Source of the DNA: Desulfuromonas sp.
Lineage (GTDB): Bacteria; Desulfobacterota; Desulfuromonadia; Desulfuromonadales; SZUA-401
Direction: 5' to 3'
DNA length: 17,577 nt
NCBI GenBank assembly: GCA_002869605.1
Contig: PKUI01000172.1
Span: 1-17,577, forward strand
Position 1 is the stretch's first letter. Each line of letters opens with the position of its first letter. The notes beneath the pieces are model-generated. The model made no database searches and was not told the origin of the DNA. It was given only the letters and a program-made list of their open reading frames with translations. Positions 1 to 7,842 of this stretch are shown piece by piece. A program made the translations under genes and the position numbers.

Positions 1-114
1 CCCTGCCACATGGTGCAGGCTCCACCATATCCCTGCCAGTGCCCCGACCAGCAACAACGCCACAACGGCCCGGTCGAATACGCGAGCGGCCTTCCAGAAA
101 CCGATCAGGGCCAC
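1..114 (-). CDS. Membrane-anchored protein, 5' part only (possibly NusG domain II type)
   Basis: An open frame starts at GTG 114 and runs off the left edge, giving 38 visible codons. Its first bases overlap the end of apbE by 10 bp. A strong ribosome binding site (GGAGGAG, 123-129) sits 8 nt before the GTG and decides the start. The visible protein is a short basic stretch (FWKAARVFDR) followed by a hydrophobic segment (about residues 17-32, VVALLLVGALAGIWW), so it is a signal anchor or N-terminal membrane helix. Small NusG-domain-II proteins with an Asp just before an N-terminal helix often lie beside apbE in related bacteria, and this start resembles them. No folded domain is visible, so that assignment is inference. 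Translation is probably coupled to apbE. Confidence 0.5.
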   Translation of the reverse strand, partial: MALIGFWKAARVFDRAVVALLLVGALAGIWWSLHHVAG

Positions 115-1094
115 TCGATCCGCTCCTCCATGCCACCGGTCATAAAAATTGTACCATCAGCTGCGACCAGCAGTGCTTCCGTCTGCGGCCAGTTTTCAAG
201 TAACTCCAGTCCTGCTGTCGGCCCGAGGACAAAGGCTGCCGTCGCAAGCGCGTCGGCATACGCGGCGTTCGTCGTCCACACCGTGACGCTCTGGCAACCA
301 CGCGCCGGATAGCCGTTGCGCGGATCGAACAGGTGATGGAAGCGCTCTCCATTCTGCTCAAAAAAACGTTCATAATCGCCCGAGGTAGCGACTGCTCCAC
401 CCGGCACGACCAGGGTTCCGAGCAGTTGATCGGCTTCCCGAGGATGCCGTATACCGATCCGCCATTCACGCTGTTCCGGCCGCCCGACCAGCGCCATATC
501 TCCGCCAGCATTTACGGCGCCCGCATCGATTGCGGCCTTGCGCAAAAGCTTGGCGCCAGCTTCAACAGCATACCCTTTGGCAACCCCACCGAACTCAGGC
601 TGCAAGCTGGCCTCCCGCTTGATGACCCGGTTCCCATCAAGACGTATGGCTTCGGGTCCAATACCTTTCAGTGCCTCCCGAATTTCATCGGCGCTCGGCA
701 ACCGAGGCTGAACCGCGGTAACATCCCAGGCCTCCACCAGCCGCCCGAGGCTCATGTCGAATGCCCCATCACTTTTCTGCGCCACCTCGAGACCGATCGC
801 TATCACGGTACGTGTCTCGTCGGACACCTGCAGATCCCTGGAGGTTGCCAGCTGCGCAACCTCCGACGTCTCGATATGAGGTGAAAGCAGTCTTTCCAGC
901 CGCTCCATTTCGGAAAAAGCCGCCTCGATCTGTTCATGGAGCATCAGACCATCGCGCCCGCTAGCAGTGACTTCGACCACGGTGCCCATGATCATGCGAC
1001 TGCGCTTGACCGTCTGCGGCTTTTGCCCACGCCACCAGAGAACCGCCAGCGCAACAAGGGCACAAAGGACCAGCAGCGCGTAGCGGCGTTTCAC
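105..1094 (-). CDS. apbE: FAD:protein FMN transferase (ApbE family)
   Basis: A 329-residue ApbE-family protein. The family transfers FMN from FAD to a Thr of partner flavoproteins (for example subunits of Rnf or Nqr complexes) on the outer face of the inner membrane. Visible motifs are GGVAKGYA (169-176), NAGGD (195-199), [10 protein letters not shown] (236-245), [11 protein letters not shown] (254-264) and the metal-binding region YADALATA (279-286). Residues 5-21 form an N-terminal hydrophobic anchor. Cys11 lies within it, but no good lipobox surrounds it, so a membrane anchor is likelier than a lipoprotein. The start is GTG 1094, overlapping the rimO stop as GTGA, with GAGGAG 5 nt upstream, so translation is coupled to rimO. 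The target flavoprotein is not in the window. Confidence 0.93.
   Translation of the reverse strand: MKRRYALLVLCALVALAVLWWRGQKPQTVKRSRMIMGTVVEVTASGRDGLMLHEQIEAAFSEMERLERLLSPHIETSEVAQLATSRDLQVSDETRTVIAIGLEVAQKSDGAFDMSLGRLVEAWDVTAVQPRLPSADEIREALKGIGPEAIRLDGNRVIKREASLQPEFGGVAKGYAVEAGAKLLRKAAIDAGAVNAGGDMALVGRPEQREWRIGIRHPREADQLLGTLVVPGGAVATSGDYERFFEQNGERFHHLFDPRNGYPARGCQSVTVWTTNAAYADALATAAFVLGPTAGLELLENWPQTEALLVAADGTIFMTGGMEERIEWP
123..129 (-). promoter_or_regulatory. Ribosome binding site for the gene starting at 114
   Basis: GGAGGAG on the minus strand, 8 nt before GTG 114, lies inside the last codons of apbE. It is the main evidence that a further gene starts in the apbE overlap. Confidence 0.6.
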
Positions 1095-2440
1095 TCTTGC
1101 TCCTCGACGATCTCCCCGATCAGGTCATACTCGGACGAGTCGGTAATTTTAAGTTGCACCACCTCCCCGACATCGGCCTGTCCAGCCGTGATATATACCT
1201 GCCCATCGACATCGGGAGCCTGACGGACACTGCGCCCACGCAGCAAAAGCTCGGTCTCTTCACTGTATCCTTCGACCAGCACCGGTTCGATATGCCCAAC
1301 CAGCGCACGGTTCTTGCGGAACGAAACCCTGCTCTGGGCCTTCATCAATTTACGGTAGCGTGCCTGCTTGGTCCGTTCCGGGATTTGTGCTTCCATGTCA
1401 GCGGCCGGCGTCCCCTCTTCCCGCGAATAGCGAAAAACGCCTACTCGCTCGAAGTGCCCCGCAGCTACGAACTCCTGCAGTTTGGCAAATTGAGTATCGG
1501 TCTCCCCGGGAAACCCGACGATGAAGGAAGTCCGCAGGGTGACATCCGGCAACCGATCACGGATCCGCGCAATCAGGTCCCGCACCCCCTGCTCATCGAT
1601 GCGCCTGTTCATCTGCCCGAGCAGCTCATTGTCGATATGCTGCAGCGGGATATCGAGATAGGAACAGATCTTCTCTTCCGTAGCCACCAACTCAAGCAGT
1701 TCATCGCTGATTCCGTCGGGGTAGGCATAGAGCAACCGCAGCCATTGCAGGTCTTCGATTTTGACCAGCTCGCGCAGAAGCATCTCCAGTGTCGCCTCGT
1801 CATCCCGGTCACGCCCAAAGGCCGTGATGTCCTGGGCGATCAGGTTCACCTCTACCACGCCCTTGCTTACAAGTTCCCTGACTTCGGTGACGACCGAGTC
1901 GATGGAGCGGGAGCGTAATGCTCCACGCACCTGGGGGATCACACAGTAAGAGCAATGGTGGCTGCAGCCCTCGGCAATTTTGACGTAGGTCGAATAAAAG
2001 GGCGAAGAGGCCGCTCGGGGGGTGGTGTGGTCATAAAGGTAATCCGGCTGTTCTTCGATGGCGGCGAGAGAATCCTTGCCGCCCATCCCCGACTCGAGCA
2101 GCTCGACGATGCGTGGGGCATCGGAAGTCCCCATAAACAGGTCGACCTCGGGGAATTCCACCTGCAGTTCTTCGCGGTAACGCTGCGGCAGACAGCCGGT
2201 CACCACCAACATGCGACAACGGCCTCGGACCTTCAGGTCGGCGAGATCAAGAATCGTTTCGATCGACTCTTCCTTGGCGTCGTTGATGAAAGTACAGGTG
2301 TTGACGATAATAATTTCAGCCTGTTGTTCTTCCGTCACTATTTCGTAACGATCTTCCGGCAGGTGCCCGAGCATGATCTCCGCATCGACCAGGTTTTTCG
2401 GACACCCTAGACTGACGAGGCTGACAGTATGTTTTCCCAT
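1091..2440 (-). CDS. rimO: Ribosomal protein S12 methylthiotransferase RimO
   Basis: A 449-residue radical-SAM methylthiotransferase that adds a methylthio group to the conserved Asp of ribosomal protein S12. It has the three-part family layout. The N-terminal domain carries cluster cysteines Cys13 (SLGCPKN), Cys49 (NTCTF) and Cys83 (TGCLPQ). The radical-SAM core has CxxxCxxC at 159-166 (GCSHHCSYC). A C-terminal TRAM domain covers about the last 70 residues. The SLGCPKN opening and the S12-type core favour RimO over the tRNA enzyme MiaB. The frame is open back to 2500, but the family's N-terminus ([16 protein letters not shown]) begins at ATG 2440, leaving 28 bp after yajQ. The ribosome binding site there is weak. 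It is probably co-transcribed with yajQ and apbE. Confidence 0.95.
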   Translation of the reverse strand: MGKHTVSLVSLGCPKNLVDAEIMLGHLPEDRYEIVTEEQQAEIIIVNTCTFINDAKEESIETILDLADLKVRGRCRMLVVTGCLPQRYREELQVEFPEVDLFMGTSDAPRIVELLESGMGGKDSLAAIEEQPDYLYDHTTPRAASSPFYSTYVKIAEGCSHHCSYCVIPQVRGALRSRSIDSVVTEVRELVSKGVVEVNLIAQDITAFGRDRDDEATLEMLLRELVKIEDLQWLRLLYAYPDGISDELLELVATEEKICSYLDIPLQHIDNELLGQMNRRIDEQGVRDLIARIRDRLPDVTLRTSFIVGFPGETDTQFAKLQEFVAAGHFERVGVFRYSREEGTPAADMEAQIPERTKQARYRKLMKAQSRVSFRKNRALVGHIEPVLVEGYSEETELLLRGRSVRQAPDVDGQVYITAGQADVGEVVQLKITDSSEYDLIGEIVEEQE

Positions 2441-2468
2441 TCCAGATGTCTTTCTTTTCAAGTAATAA

Positions 2469-2954
2469 TCACGAACGCATATTGATAAATTGCAGTTCAA
2501 TATCGAGATCGAGCCCTTTTAGAAACTGAATCACTTCCTGGAGATCATCAATCTTCTTGCCGCTGACACGCACCTGGTCATCCATGATCTGGGGCTGGAC
2601 CTTCAGCCTGGTATCCTTGATCCGCTTGACGAGGTCCTTGCCCTTCTCCTTGCTGACCCCTTCAACAATGGAAATCCTTTGGCGGACCGCGCCGCCTGAA
2701 GCAGGTTCCTGCTTGCCGAAATCGAGGCACTTGGGCGACACCTTGCGCCGCACCAGACGTTCCCGCAACAGACCATTAATCGCTTCAAGCTTGTAGTCGT
2801 CAGCCGCCAGGACGGTAACAACTCCATTGGCAAGTTCGATTTCATTATGAGTTCCCTTGAAATCGTAACGCTGGGAAATTTCCTTGCGTACCTGATTGAT
2901 GGCATTGTCGACTTCCTGCATGTCGACCTGTGAAACGATATCAAAGCTAGGCAT
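2469..2954 (-). CDS. yajQ: YajQ-family nucleotide-binding protein
   Basis: A 161-residue YajQ/UPF0234 protein of normal family length. The opening [20 protein letters not shown], then YDFKG near residue 31, and the C-terminal [14 protein letters not shown] are family hallmarks. The fold is two ferredoxin-like halves. YajQ homologues in Xanthomonas and Pseudomonas bind cyclic di-GMP and act as effectors with transcription factors. Whether this one does so cannot be read from the sequence. ATG 2954 is preceded by AAGGA about 9 nt upstream. It is the first gene after the terminator at 3014-3053 and probably heads the yajQ-rimO-apbE run. I found no convincing -35/-10 pair in the 60 bp ahead of it. 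Confidence 0.93.
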   Translation of the reverse strand: MPSFDIVSQVDMQEVDNAINQVRKEISQRYDFKGTHNEIELANGVVTVLAADDYKLEAINGLLRERLVRRKVSPKCLDFGKQEPASGGAVRQRISIVEGVSKEKGKDLVKRIKDTRLKVQPQIMDDQVRVSGKKIDDLQEVIQFLKGLDLDIELQFINMRS

Positions 2955-3004
2955 TTCTCATGCTTCCTTTCTGATGTCTGATAAAACGACGTAGAATCGG
3001 GACC

Positions 3005-3053
3005 TTAATAACACAAACCGCTCCGCAGGCCAAGCCTGTTGCGGAGCGGTTTG
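3005..3053 (-). terminator. Strong hairpin terminator after the che/LolA-like cluster
   Basis: A perfect 14-bp inverted repeat (3014-3027 with 3040-3053; arm AAACCGCTCCGC) encloses a smaller GGC/GCC stem, so the RNA can form one long rod of about 17 pairs with a 3-nt bulge. On the minus strand it is followed by the T-rich TGTTATTAA. It starts 24 bp after the LolA-like stop codon and separates that gene from yajQ. The T tract is imperfect, so some read-through into yajQ is possible. Confidence 0.8.
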
Positions 3054-3076
3054 AAGGTTGTCTTGTCGAAGGAGAT

Positions 3077-3862
3077 CTAAAAACCCATTTCCTTGCCGGA
3101 TGGTCGGATGACGTCCACCCCGGCCGGCATGATAAAACGAAACAGGCTGTCGGGAAGACCGCGATTCACGCGGATATTGCTGAACTCGATAATCGTGCGG
3201 TTGCCTTCGGGGCTGAACACCGTGCTGGAGCGAATCGGGAACAGCTCGGCCATGCTGCCACTGTTTTTATAGGCGAGCACGGCATCGCGGTCCACGACCA
3301 GCAGCATCCTCTGGATCAGGATCGAACTGCGTCTCGGTCTCAGCTCCAGCACGTAGTTTCCTTCGACATCCTGATTGGGGTAGGCCCAGGTAATCAGGAA
3401 ATCTCGCGAAAGGTTGCCCATACCGGTCAGAAAGGTCATTGGGTCATCGGCACGCTGGCGGGTCGTAAATTCGATGTCGGATTGAATCACCTGGTTGTTT
3501 TCAGGCAGATAAACCCACAGAGTCTCACCATCGGAAACGAACTCCTGGCGTGTCGGCTGCTCGTATTCCCAACGGAACATGGTGAGTGGAACCCGTCCGG
3601 CCTGACGACGGACATATTTGACCATCACTCTACCCGAACCGCGCTGAACCTGGTCAAGAGTTGCAATCTCGGCTTCCTGGAAAAAGTCTCCCTCGAAGTC
3701 GAGCAGGTTCGTTGTTCCCCCCCCAAAAGACCCTGACGTCTCGGAGCTGAACGGTTTTTCAAGTGTGTTGATAACGTCACTCAAGCCGATCGGAGCCGCC
3801 GACACGAATGAAGCAAACATCAGAAAAACCAGGATAACTACGAATATCATGCTCTTTTTCAT
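3077..3862 (-). CDS. Secreted LolA-family outer-membrane lipoprotein carrier-like protein
   Basis: A 261-residue exported protein. Residues 1-22 (MKKSMIFVVILVFLMFASFV then SA) form a clear Sec signal peptide, with cleavage after the Ala at about 22-23 and no lipobox, so the mature protein is periplasmic. The mature part matches LolA: FEGDFFQ, then FRWEYEQP, SDGETLWVYLPENNQV, and the near-terminal FIMPAGVDVI. LolA carries lipoproteins from the LolCDE transporter to the outer membrane. This copy is longer than a typical LolA (about 200 residues), with a Gly/Ser-rich N-terminal insert (about 40-50). ATG 3862, with GGAGG 5 nt upstream, is chosen over the upstream in-frame ATG at 3874. It lies 21 bp after cheD and ends the cluster, which is an unusual place for a LolA. 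It could be a paralogue with a specialised role rather than the housekeeping LolA. Confidence 0.85.
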   Translation of the reverse strand: MKKSMIFVVILVFLMFASFVSAAPIGLSDVINTLEKPFSSETSGSFGGGTTNLLDFEGDFFQEAEIATLDQVQRGSGRVMVKYVRRQAGRVPLTMFRWEYEQPTRQEFVSDGETLWVYLPENNQVIQSDIEFTTRQRADDPMTFLTGMGNLSRDFLITWAYPNQDVEGNYVLELRPRRSSILIQRMLLVVDRDAVLAYKNSGSMAELFPIRSSTVFSPEGNRTIIEFSNIRVNRGLPDSLFRFIMPAGVDVIRPSGKEMGF

Positions 3863-3867
3863 ACCTG

Positions 3868-3872
3868 CCTCC
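3868..3872 (-). promoter_or_regulatory. Ribosome binding site deciding the LolA-like start
   Basis: GGAGG on the minus strand, 5 nt before ATG 3862. It overlaps the codons that would follow the alternative ATG at 3874, so the shorter product with an immediate Lys-Lys signal peptide is preferred. Confidence 0.7.
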
Positions 3873-3883
3873 ATCGAACCTGC

Positions 3884-4366
3884 TTAAATACGCATCGGCA
3901 CGTGCGAGCGTAACGACTTAATCACGACCTCGCCACTGGCGAGGTCAAACTCCAGGCTACGCCCGAAGTTACCTCCGGTCTCCTGGGCCACAACCGGGAT
4001 CTGAAGTTCCCGGAAAGCCTCCAGCGCCGCAGTGATATTCCGGCCTCCTATCGCCTCGACCCTCTCACTGAAGGCCTCGAACATCTGACTACCCCCGACC
4101 AGCTTGGCAACCAGATACTGCCGCAGAGAGCCGGACGCTTCCAGTTCTTCAATCAAAACGTCAATACCGGTAGCCACGTAGGTTGCCGGCTGCTCAACCG
4201 ACAACCCCGGGCGCGGAGTCGGGAGCAGGACATGCGCCATACCGCCGCAACGGCGGGTCGGGTCGTACAGGATAATCGCCAGGCAGGAACCGAGACCTCG
4301 AGCTGTCAGTGAGTCTGGTGCCTGGGCCAGTTGATATTCGGCGATGCCAACCGAATAGGTCTGCAT
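3884..4366 (-). CDS. cheD: Chemoreceptor glutamine deamidase CheD
   Basis: A 160-residue CheD of usual length. CheD converts specific Gln residues of chemoreceptors to Glu, making them methylatable, and also binds CheC, raising its CheY-P phosphatase activity. By alignment to the Thermotoga enzyme the triad is Thr21, Cys28 (GLGSC) and His45 (GGMAHVLLP). The family signature GGRNITAALEAF (108-119) and ETGGNFGRSLEFDLASGEV follow. It starts 1 bp after the cheC stop, so the two partner proteins are made from tightly coupled genes. All key residues are present, so it should be active on the MCP encoded upstream or on receptors elsewhere. Confidence 0.95.
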   Translation of the reverse strand: MQTYSVGIAEYQLAQAPDSLTARGLGSCLAIILYDPTRRCGGMAHVLLPTPRPGLSVEQPATYVATGIDVLIEELEASGSLRQYLVAKLVGGSQMFEAFSERVEAIGGRNITAALEAFRELQIPVVAQETGGNFGRSLEFDLASGEVVIKSLRSHVPMRI

Positions 4367-4367
4367 T

Positions 4368-4982
4368 CTATTCTACCCCAACCGCCTTGAAAATTGTCTT
4401 TAGTGAATCTCGATCCGGGATAAGAAAGAAATGGCCAGACAGATCACTGATTTCGGAATCCTGATTATAAACTACCGCCTCCAGCATAACCGCCTGCTCA
4501 CCCTGCTGAATGAGGTCGATCAGTACCGCATCGATAACGGCACCCACCATGTCGTAGGCAAATTGCGGAATCGAGGGGATCATGGTCTTGTTCATCAGGC
4601 TGCCGAGAGCGCTCAGGTAGGCGGAAGCCAGGATGTTACCGATTTCCTTCAGGGTCGACTCTTCAATTTCATCGAGGACCTTTTGGCTCGGCGTCCGGGA
4701 GACAACACGCTTAAGCAATTCAAGGGCACTCTCCTCGGGGAAAACCATCAGGACCAGGCCTCGGGCGTCACCCAAAACCTGCAGAACAACTCCCGCCACA
4801 AGTTTTTCCGGACCTCCGAGAAGCTCGGGAATCTGGGCAACATCGGTTACCGTAACCTTGGGCACCTTGATGTACAGGGTCTCACCCAGCATCTGGGATA
4901 ACGCTGTTGCAGCATGCCCCATACCGATATTCCCGATCTCACGCAGTGCGTCGAGCTGCGAGTCGTTGAAAGACGTACTCAT
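4368..4982 (-). CDS. cheC: CheY-P phosphatase CheC
   Basis: A 204-residue CheC. The family hydrolyses phospho-CheY through two pseudo-symmetric active sites with the pattern (D/S)-x3-E-x2-N-x22-P. Both are intact here: Asp11, Glu15, Asn18, Pro41 and Ser109, Glu113, Asn116, Pro139. This separates it from FliY (no fused C-terminal switch domain) and from CheX (different length and architecture). ATG 4982 overlaps the cheA stop as ATGA. No CheZ is visible, so CheC is the likely signal terminator of this pathway, working with CheD. Confidence 0.95.
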   Translation of the reverse strand: MSTSFNDSQLDALREIGNIGMGHAATALSQMLGETLYIKVPKVTVTDVAQIPELLGGPEKLVAGVVLQVLGDARGLVLMVFPEESALELLKRVVSRTPSQKVLDEIEESTLKEIGNILASAYLSALGSLMNKTMIPSIPQFAYDMVGAVIDAVLIDLIQQGEQAVMLEAVVYNQDSEISDLSGHFFLIPDRDSLKTIFKAVGVE

Positions 4983-7012
4983 AACGTCTCTCCTGCGCGC
5001 GACAGCAGGGGCATGGTTTTGCCCTCGATCATGCCTTGCGGATCGATAATGAACACGATGTTCCCCTCGCCAAGAAAGGTCGCTCCGCTGACCCCTGTAA
5101 GACGGTCCAGAGGTGGGGCCAGCGCCTTGACAAAGGCTTCTCGCTGACCGATCAGGCGGTCGACTACCAGCCCGAGCTTACGGCCACGGTATTCGGTAAT
5201 CACCACCGGGATCGAGCCGATACGGGGAGGGCTGGAAATTTCGAGCATTTTTGAAAGGGAGACCAGTGGTATCAGGTCATCTTCGAACTGGATGACCATC
5301 TGCTTGCCGGACGCCCGGATGTCCTTGCGATCAACCTCCAGGCTGTGCCCGACACGGGTTATCGGAATTCCAAGCATGTTGCCACCGACGTCGACAAGCA
5401 GGATCTGGATAATCGCCACCGAAAGCGGCAACTTCATAAGAATCCGGGTGCCCATGCCACGTTCTGATTCGATCTGCAGCATCCCGCCCAGTGTCTCCAC
5501 TGCGTTCTTGACAACATCCATACCGACGCCACGGCCCGAGGTCTCGGTAATCTGTGCAGCCGTAGAAAAACCAGGTACGCAGACCAGCTGCAGGGCGTCG
5601 CGGTCTCGCATGCTGCGTGCCTGAGTTGCTGTAATCAGGCCTTTCTCTATCGCCTTGTTACGAATCACTTCGGGGTCCATGCCCCAGCCGTCATCGGCCA
5701 CGCTGAGCAAGACCATGTCCTTTTCACGCCAGGCGCGTACGGTTACAACACCTTTTTTGTCGATACCATGGTCGACGGCATTGCGCACCATATGTACCAG
5801 AGGGTCGGCCAGCTCATCCAGAATCGCGCGGTCGAGCTCGATATCATCACCTTCGAGACGTAACGTCACGTCTTTGCCGGTCTTCTTGCCGAGTTCGCGA
5901 ATTAAGCGCGGCAAACGGCCGGTAATACTCTCGATCGGCAACATGCGAACCTGCAGCACATGATGGTGTAAATCTGTGATCAGGCGCGCGAGCTGCCCGA
6001 TGCCGTCCTTGACGTCTTTCCAGCGTTCTTCCTTGGTCGCTGTCTGCAGCATGTAACGGTTGGTAAGGAGCTCTCCGGTGAGATTGATAAAGCGGTCGAG
6101 CAGATCAGTGCGCACACGAATCGTCCGCAAGCTTTCATCTCCGCGTACTTTGCTCGTCGGTTCTTTCTCGGATTTTTTCGCTTCGGGCTCGGCCAGTATA
6201 ACCCGGGAAACATCGGGCTGACCCTCGAGCATCTGCTGCAGCTGTTCAGGACTTTGATCGGTACGCAGGTGGGCGTGCAGGTGGCGCACCGGGGTCCCGG
6301 TTGCCAGCTCGTCGGCGGTCGGTACCCGGTAAAGAAGTTCTCCTATCTGCTCGAGCTCGCGAAACAGCAACATTGCCCGTGCAGCGGGTGCGGCAGCTTC
6401 GGGAGAGAGGTCGATCTGGAGAGCCAACACACCTGAACCGGCTGCTGGAGCCTTCGGTACGGCCGGTGTGGCAGGCGGTGAGGGAGGAGGCGTAGAGTCC
6501 ACTGTTGCTTCGGTTTCGGGCTCATCGCCATCGGCGTCGAAGTCGAAATCGGGGCCACCGCTGCTGTCTGCAGCAACAGGTTCGGTCGCCTCAACCCCGA
6601 CATCTTCCGGGAAAACCACCCCGGGGGTCGCTGTCTCCGGCTTTTCTGCGCGTTGAGGGAGGCTACTTAGAAACTCGTCGACCGAACGTTCCGACTGGTC
6701 CTGTTCGATATCCTCCATCAGGCCTTCGAGAAGGTCGATGCCATCCAGCAGGGTATCTACAGAGTCAGAAGAAGCCTCCCCGGTTTTGCGAAAACCGTCA
6801 AGGATATCTTCCAAATGATGGGCCAAGGTTGCGGTATTCTCATAACCCATCGATGCAGCCATTCCTTTTACCGAATGGGCATTACGGAACATGGTGTCGA
6901 TAACCCCACGATCCGACGGGTCTTTTTCAAGAGAAATAACCAGCTTGGCCATGCTGGCGAGATGCTCCCCTGCTTCGCTGAGAAACATCCCTTTGTATTT
7001 GGACATGTCCAT
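4979..7012 (-). CDS. cheA: Chemotaxis histidine kinase CheA
   Basis: A 677-residue CheA. Domains in order: P1/HPt (1-120) with phospho-acceptor His46 in NAHSVKG; an acidic then Pro/Ala-rich linker (120-192); a P2-like domain (194-275) that would dock CheY; P3 dimerisation helices (about 293-375); P4 ATPase (about 376-530) with N box HMVRNAVDHG (407-416), G1 DDGWGM (440-445), GFSTA (481-485) and G2 GRGVGM (493-498); and P5 CheW-like (about 531-677). The P4 segment after the N box is short: HGID is followed almost directly by GVVTVRAW, lacking the loop of roughly ten residues seen in many CheA proteins. ATG 7012 is used, with a second Met at codon 3. It lies 22 bp after cheY and overlaps cheC by 4 bp. 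Confidence 0.96.
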   Translation of the reverse strand: MDMSKYKGMFLSEAGEHLASMAKLVISLEKDPSDRGVIDTMFRNAHSVKGMAASMGYENTATLAHHLEDILDGFRKTGEASSDSVDTLLDGIDLLEGLMEDIEQDQSERSVDEFLSSLPQRAEKPETATPGVVFPEDVGVEATEPVAADSSGGPDFDFDADGDEPETEATVDSTPPPSPPATPAVPKAPAAGSGVLALQIDLSPEAAAPAARAMLLFRELEQIGELLYRVPTADELATGTPVRHLHAHLRTDQSPEQLQQMLEGQPDVSRVILAEPEAKKSEKEPTSKVRGDESLRTIRVRTDLLDRFINLTGELLTNRYMLQTATKEERWKDVKDGIGQLARLITDLHHHVLQVRMLPIESITGRLPRLIRELGKKTGKDVTLRLEGDDIELDRAILDELADPLVHMVRNAVDHGIDKKGVVTVRAWREKDMVLLSVADDGWGMDPEVIRNKAIEKGLITATQARSMRDRDALQLVCVPGFSTAAQITETSGRGVGMDVVKNAVETLGGMLQIESERGMGTRILMKLPLSVAIIQILLVDVGGNMLGIPITRVGHSLEVDRKDIRASGKQMVIQFEDDLIPLVSLSKMLEISSPPRIGSIPVVITEYRGRKLGLVVDRLIGQREAFVKALAPPLDRLTGVSGATFLGEGNIVFIIDPQGMIEGKTMPLLSRAGETL

Positions 7013-7034
7013 GGTCTACCCCTCGGTGTGGAGC

Positions 7035-7406
7035 TTAACCCTGTTGTCCGCAGATCCGCTTGACAACCTCTACCACCCGTTCTTCCTTGAACGGTTTGAC
7101 GATAAAATCCTTGGCCCCGGCCTGAACCGCCTCCAGGACCAGAGACTCCTGCCCCAGGGCGCTACACATGACGATGCGCGCATAGGGGTCTTCCTTGATT
7201 ATCTCCTCAAGCGCTTCAATACCGCTTTTTAGCGGCATGACGATATCCATCGTCACAAGATCCGGTTGATGCTTGCGATACAGCTCTACCGCTTCCTCAC
7301 CGTTAGTCGCTTCGCCAACCACTGTAAAACCGACCTTGGTGAGAATGTCCTTGAGCAGATTGCGCATAAACAGGGCATCATCTGCAATTAAAACCTTAAG
7401 CCCCAC
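7035..7406 (-). CDS. cheY: Single-domain response regulator CheY
   Basis: A 123-residue receiver domain with no output domain, consistent with CheY. The acidic pocket is Asp9-Asp10, the phosphorylated residue Asp54 (VTMDIVMP), with switch Ser82 (CSAL) and Lys104 (FIVKPF). The frame is open further upstream, to an ATG at 7439, but GTG 7406 has GAGGAGG 5 nt before it and gives the normal receiver N-terminus (GLKVLIADD), so it is preferred. It overlaps the end of cheW by 11 bp. It would be phosphorylated by CheA and dephosphorylated by CheC. Its output, a flagellar motor, type IV pili or another pathway, is not shown in the window. Confidence 0.93.
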   Translation of the reverse strand: MGLKVLIADDALFMRNLLKDILTKVGFTVVGEATNGEEAVELYRKHQPDLVTMDIVMPLKSGIEALEEIIKEDPYARIVMCSALGQESLVLEAVQAGAKDFIVKPFKEERVVEVVKRICGQQG

Positions 7407-7842
7407 GTTCGCCTCCTCTATCGACAAAAGTCTCTTCAATTGCGCTGATCAATCCTTCGAGATCGAGCAAGTTGATCATCTTATCTTCCTGGTTCTGGAC
7501 AGCACGAATGTAGGTGCTGGCACGCCGCTCTTCACTTTCCGGGAGGAGGGCCTCTTCCTGTAAAGGTTGAAAACCGACAACCCTGGTTACCGCCAAAGCC
7601 AGCTTTAACTCGTGACCCGCAAGAACCACCACCCGATGGTCTCTCTCCTGGTCCCCGAGTTTTAAAAAGTTACCGAGATCGAAAACCGGGACGACCTGAC
7701 TGTGAAAGTTAATTGCGCCCAGGATATGTTCCGGAGCCCGTGGCACGTAAAACAGTTCGTCAGCTTCAACCACTTCCTGGATTTTATCGACCTCGAGACC
7801 GTATCGCTCATCGCCGAGAAAAAAAACCAGAAGTTGCCTCAT
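7396..7842 (-). CDS. cheW: Chemotaxis adaptor CheW
   Basis: A 148-residue single CheW domain. CheW joins the receptor tip to the P5 domain of CheA in the signalling array. Family features visible are [12 protein letters not shown] (14-25), the [20 protein letters not shown] region (33-52) with its conserved Gly and Asn, VFDLGNFL, and the C-terminal [13 protein letters not shown]. It overlaps the mcp stop as ATGA at its 5' end and cheY by 11 bp at its 3' end, so receptor, adaptor and regulator are translationally coupled. Its length is slightly below the usual 150-165 residues, and nothing appears to be missing. Confidence 0.95.
   Translation of the reverse strand: MRQLLVFFLGDERYGLEVDKIQEVVEADELFYVPRAPEHILGAINFHSQVVPVFDLGNFLKLGDQERDHRVVVLAGHELKLALAVTRVVGFQPLQEEALLPESEERRASTYIRAVQNQEDKMINLLDLEGLISAIEETFVDRGGERGA
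7412..7418 (-). promoter_or_regulatory. Ribosome binding site deciding the cheY start
   Basis: GAGGAGG on the minus strand, 5 nt before GTG 7406, lies within the last codons of cheW. It supports the GTG over the in-frame ATG at 7439. Confidence 0.75.

Noticed and set aside
1097..1918. Long open frame on the plus strand (273 codons) opposite rimO
   Set aside because: It lies entirely antisense to rimO, whose product has all its catalytic motifs. The plus-strand translation resembles no family and arises from codon bias.
2441..2500. 20-codon N-terminal extension of RimO overlapping yajQ
   Set aside because: The extension does not resemble the family N-terminus, which starts at ATG 2440.
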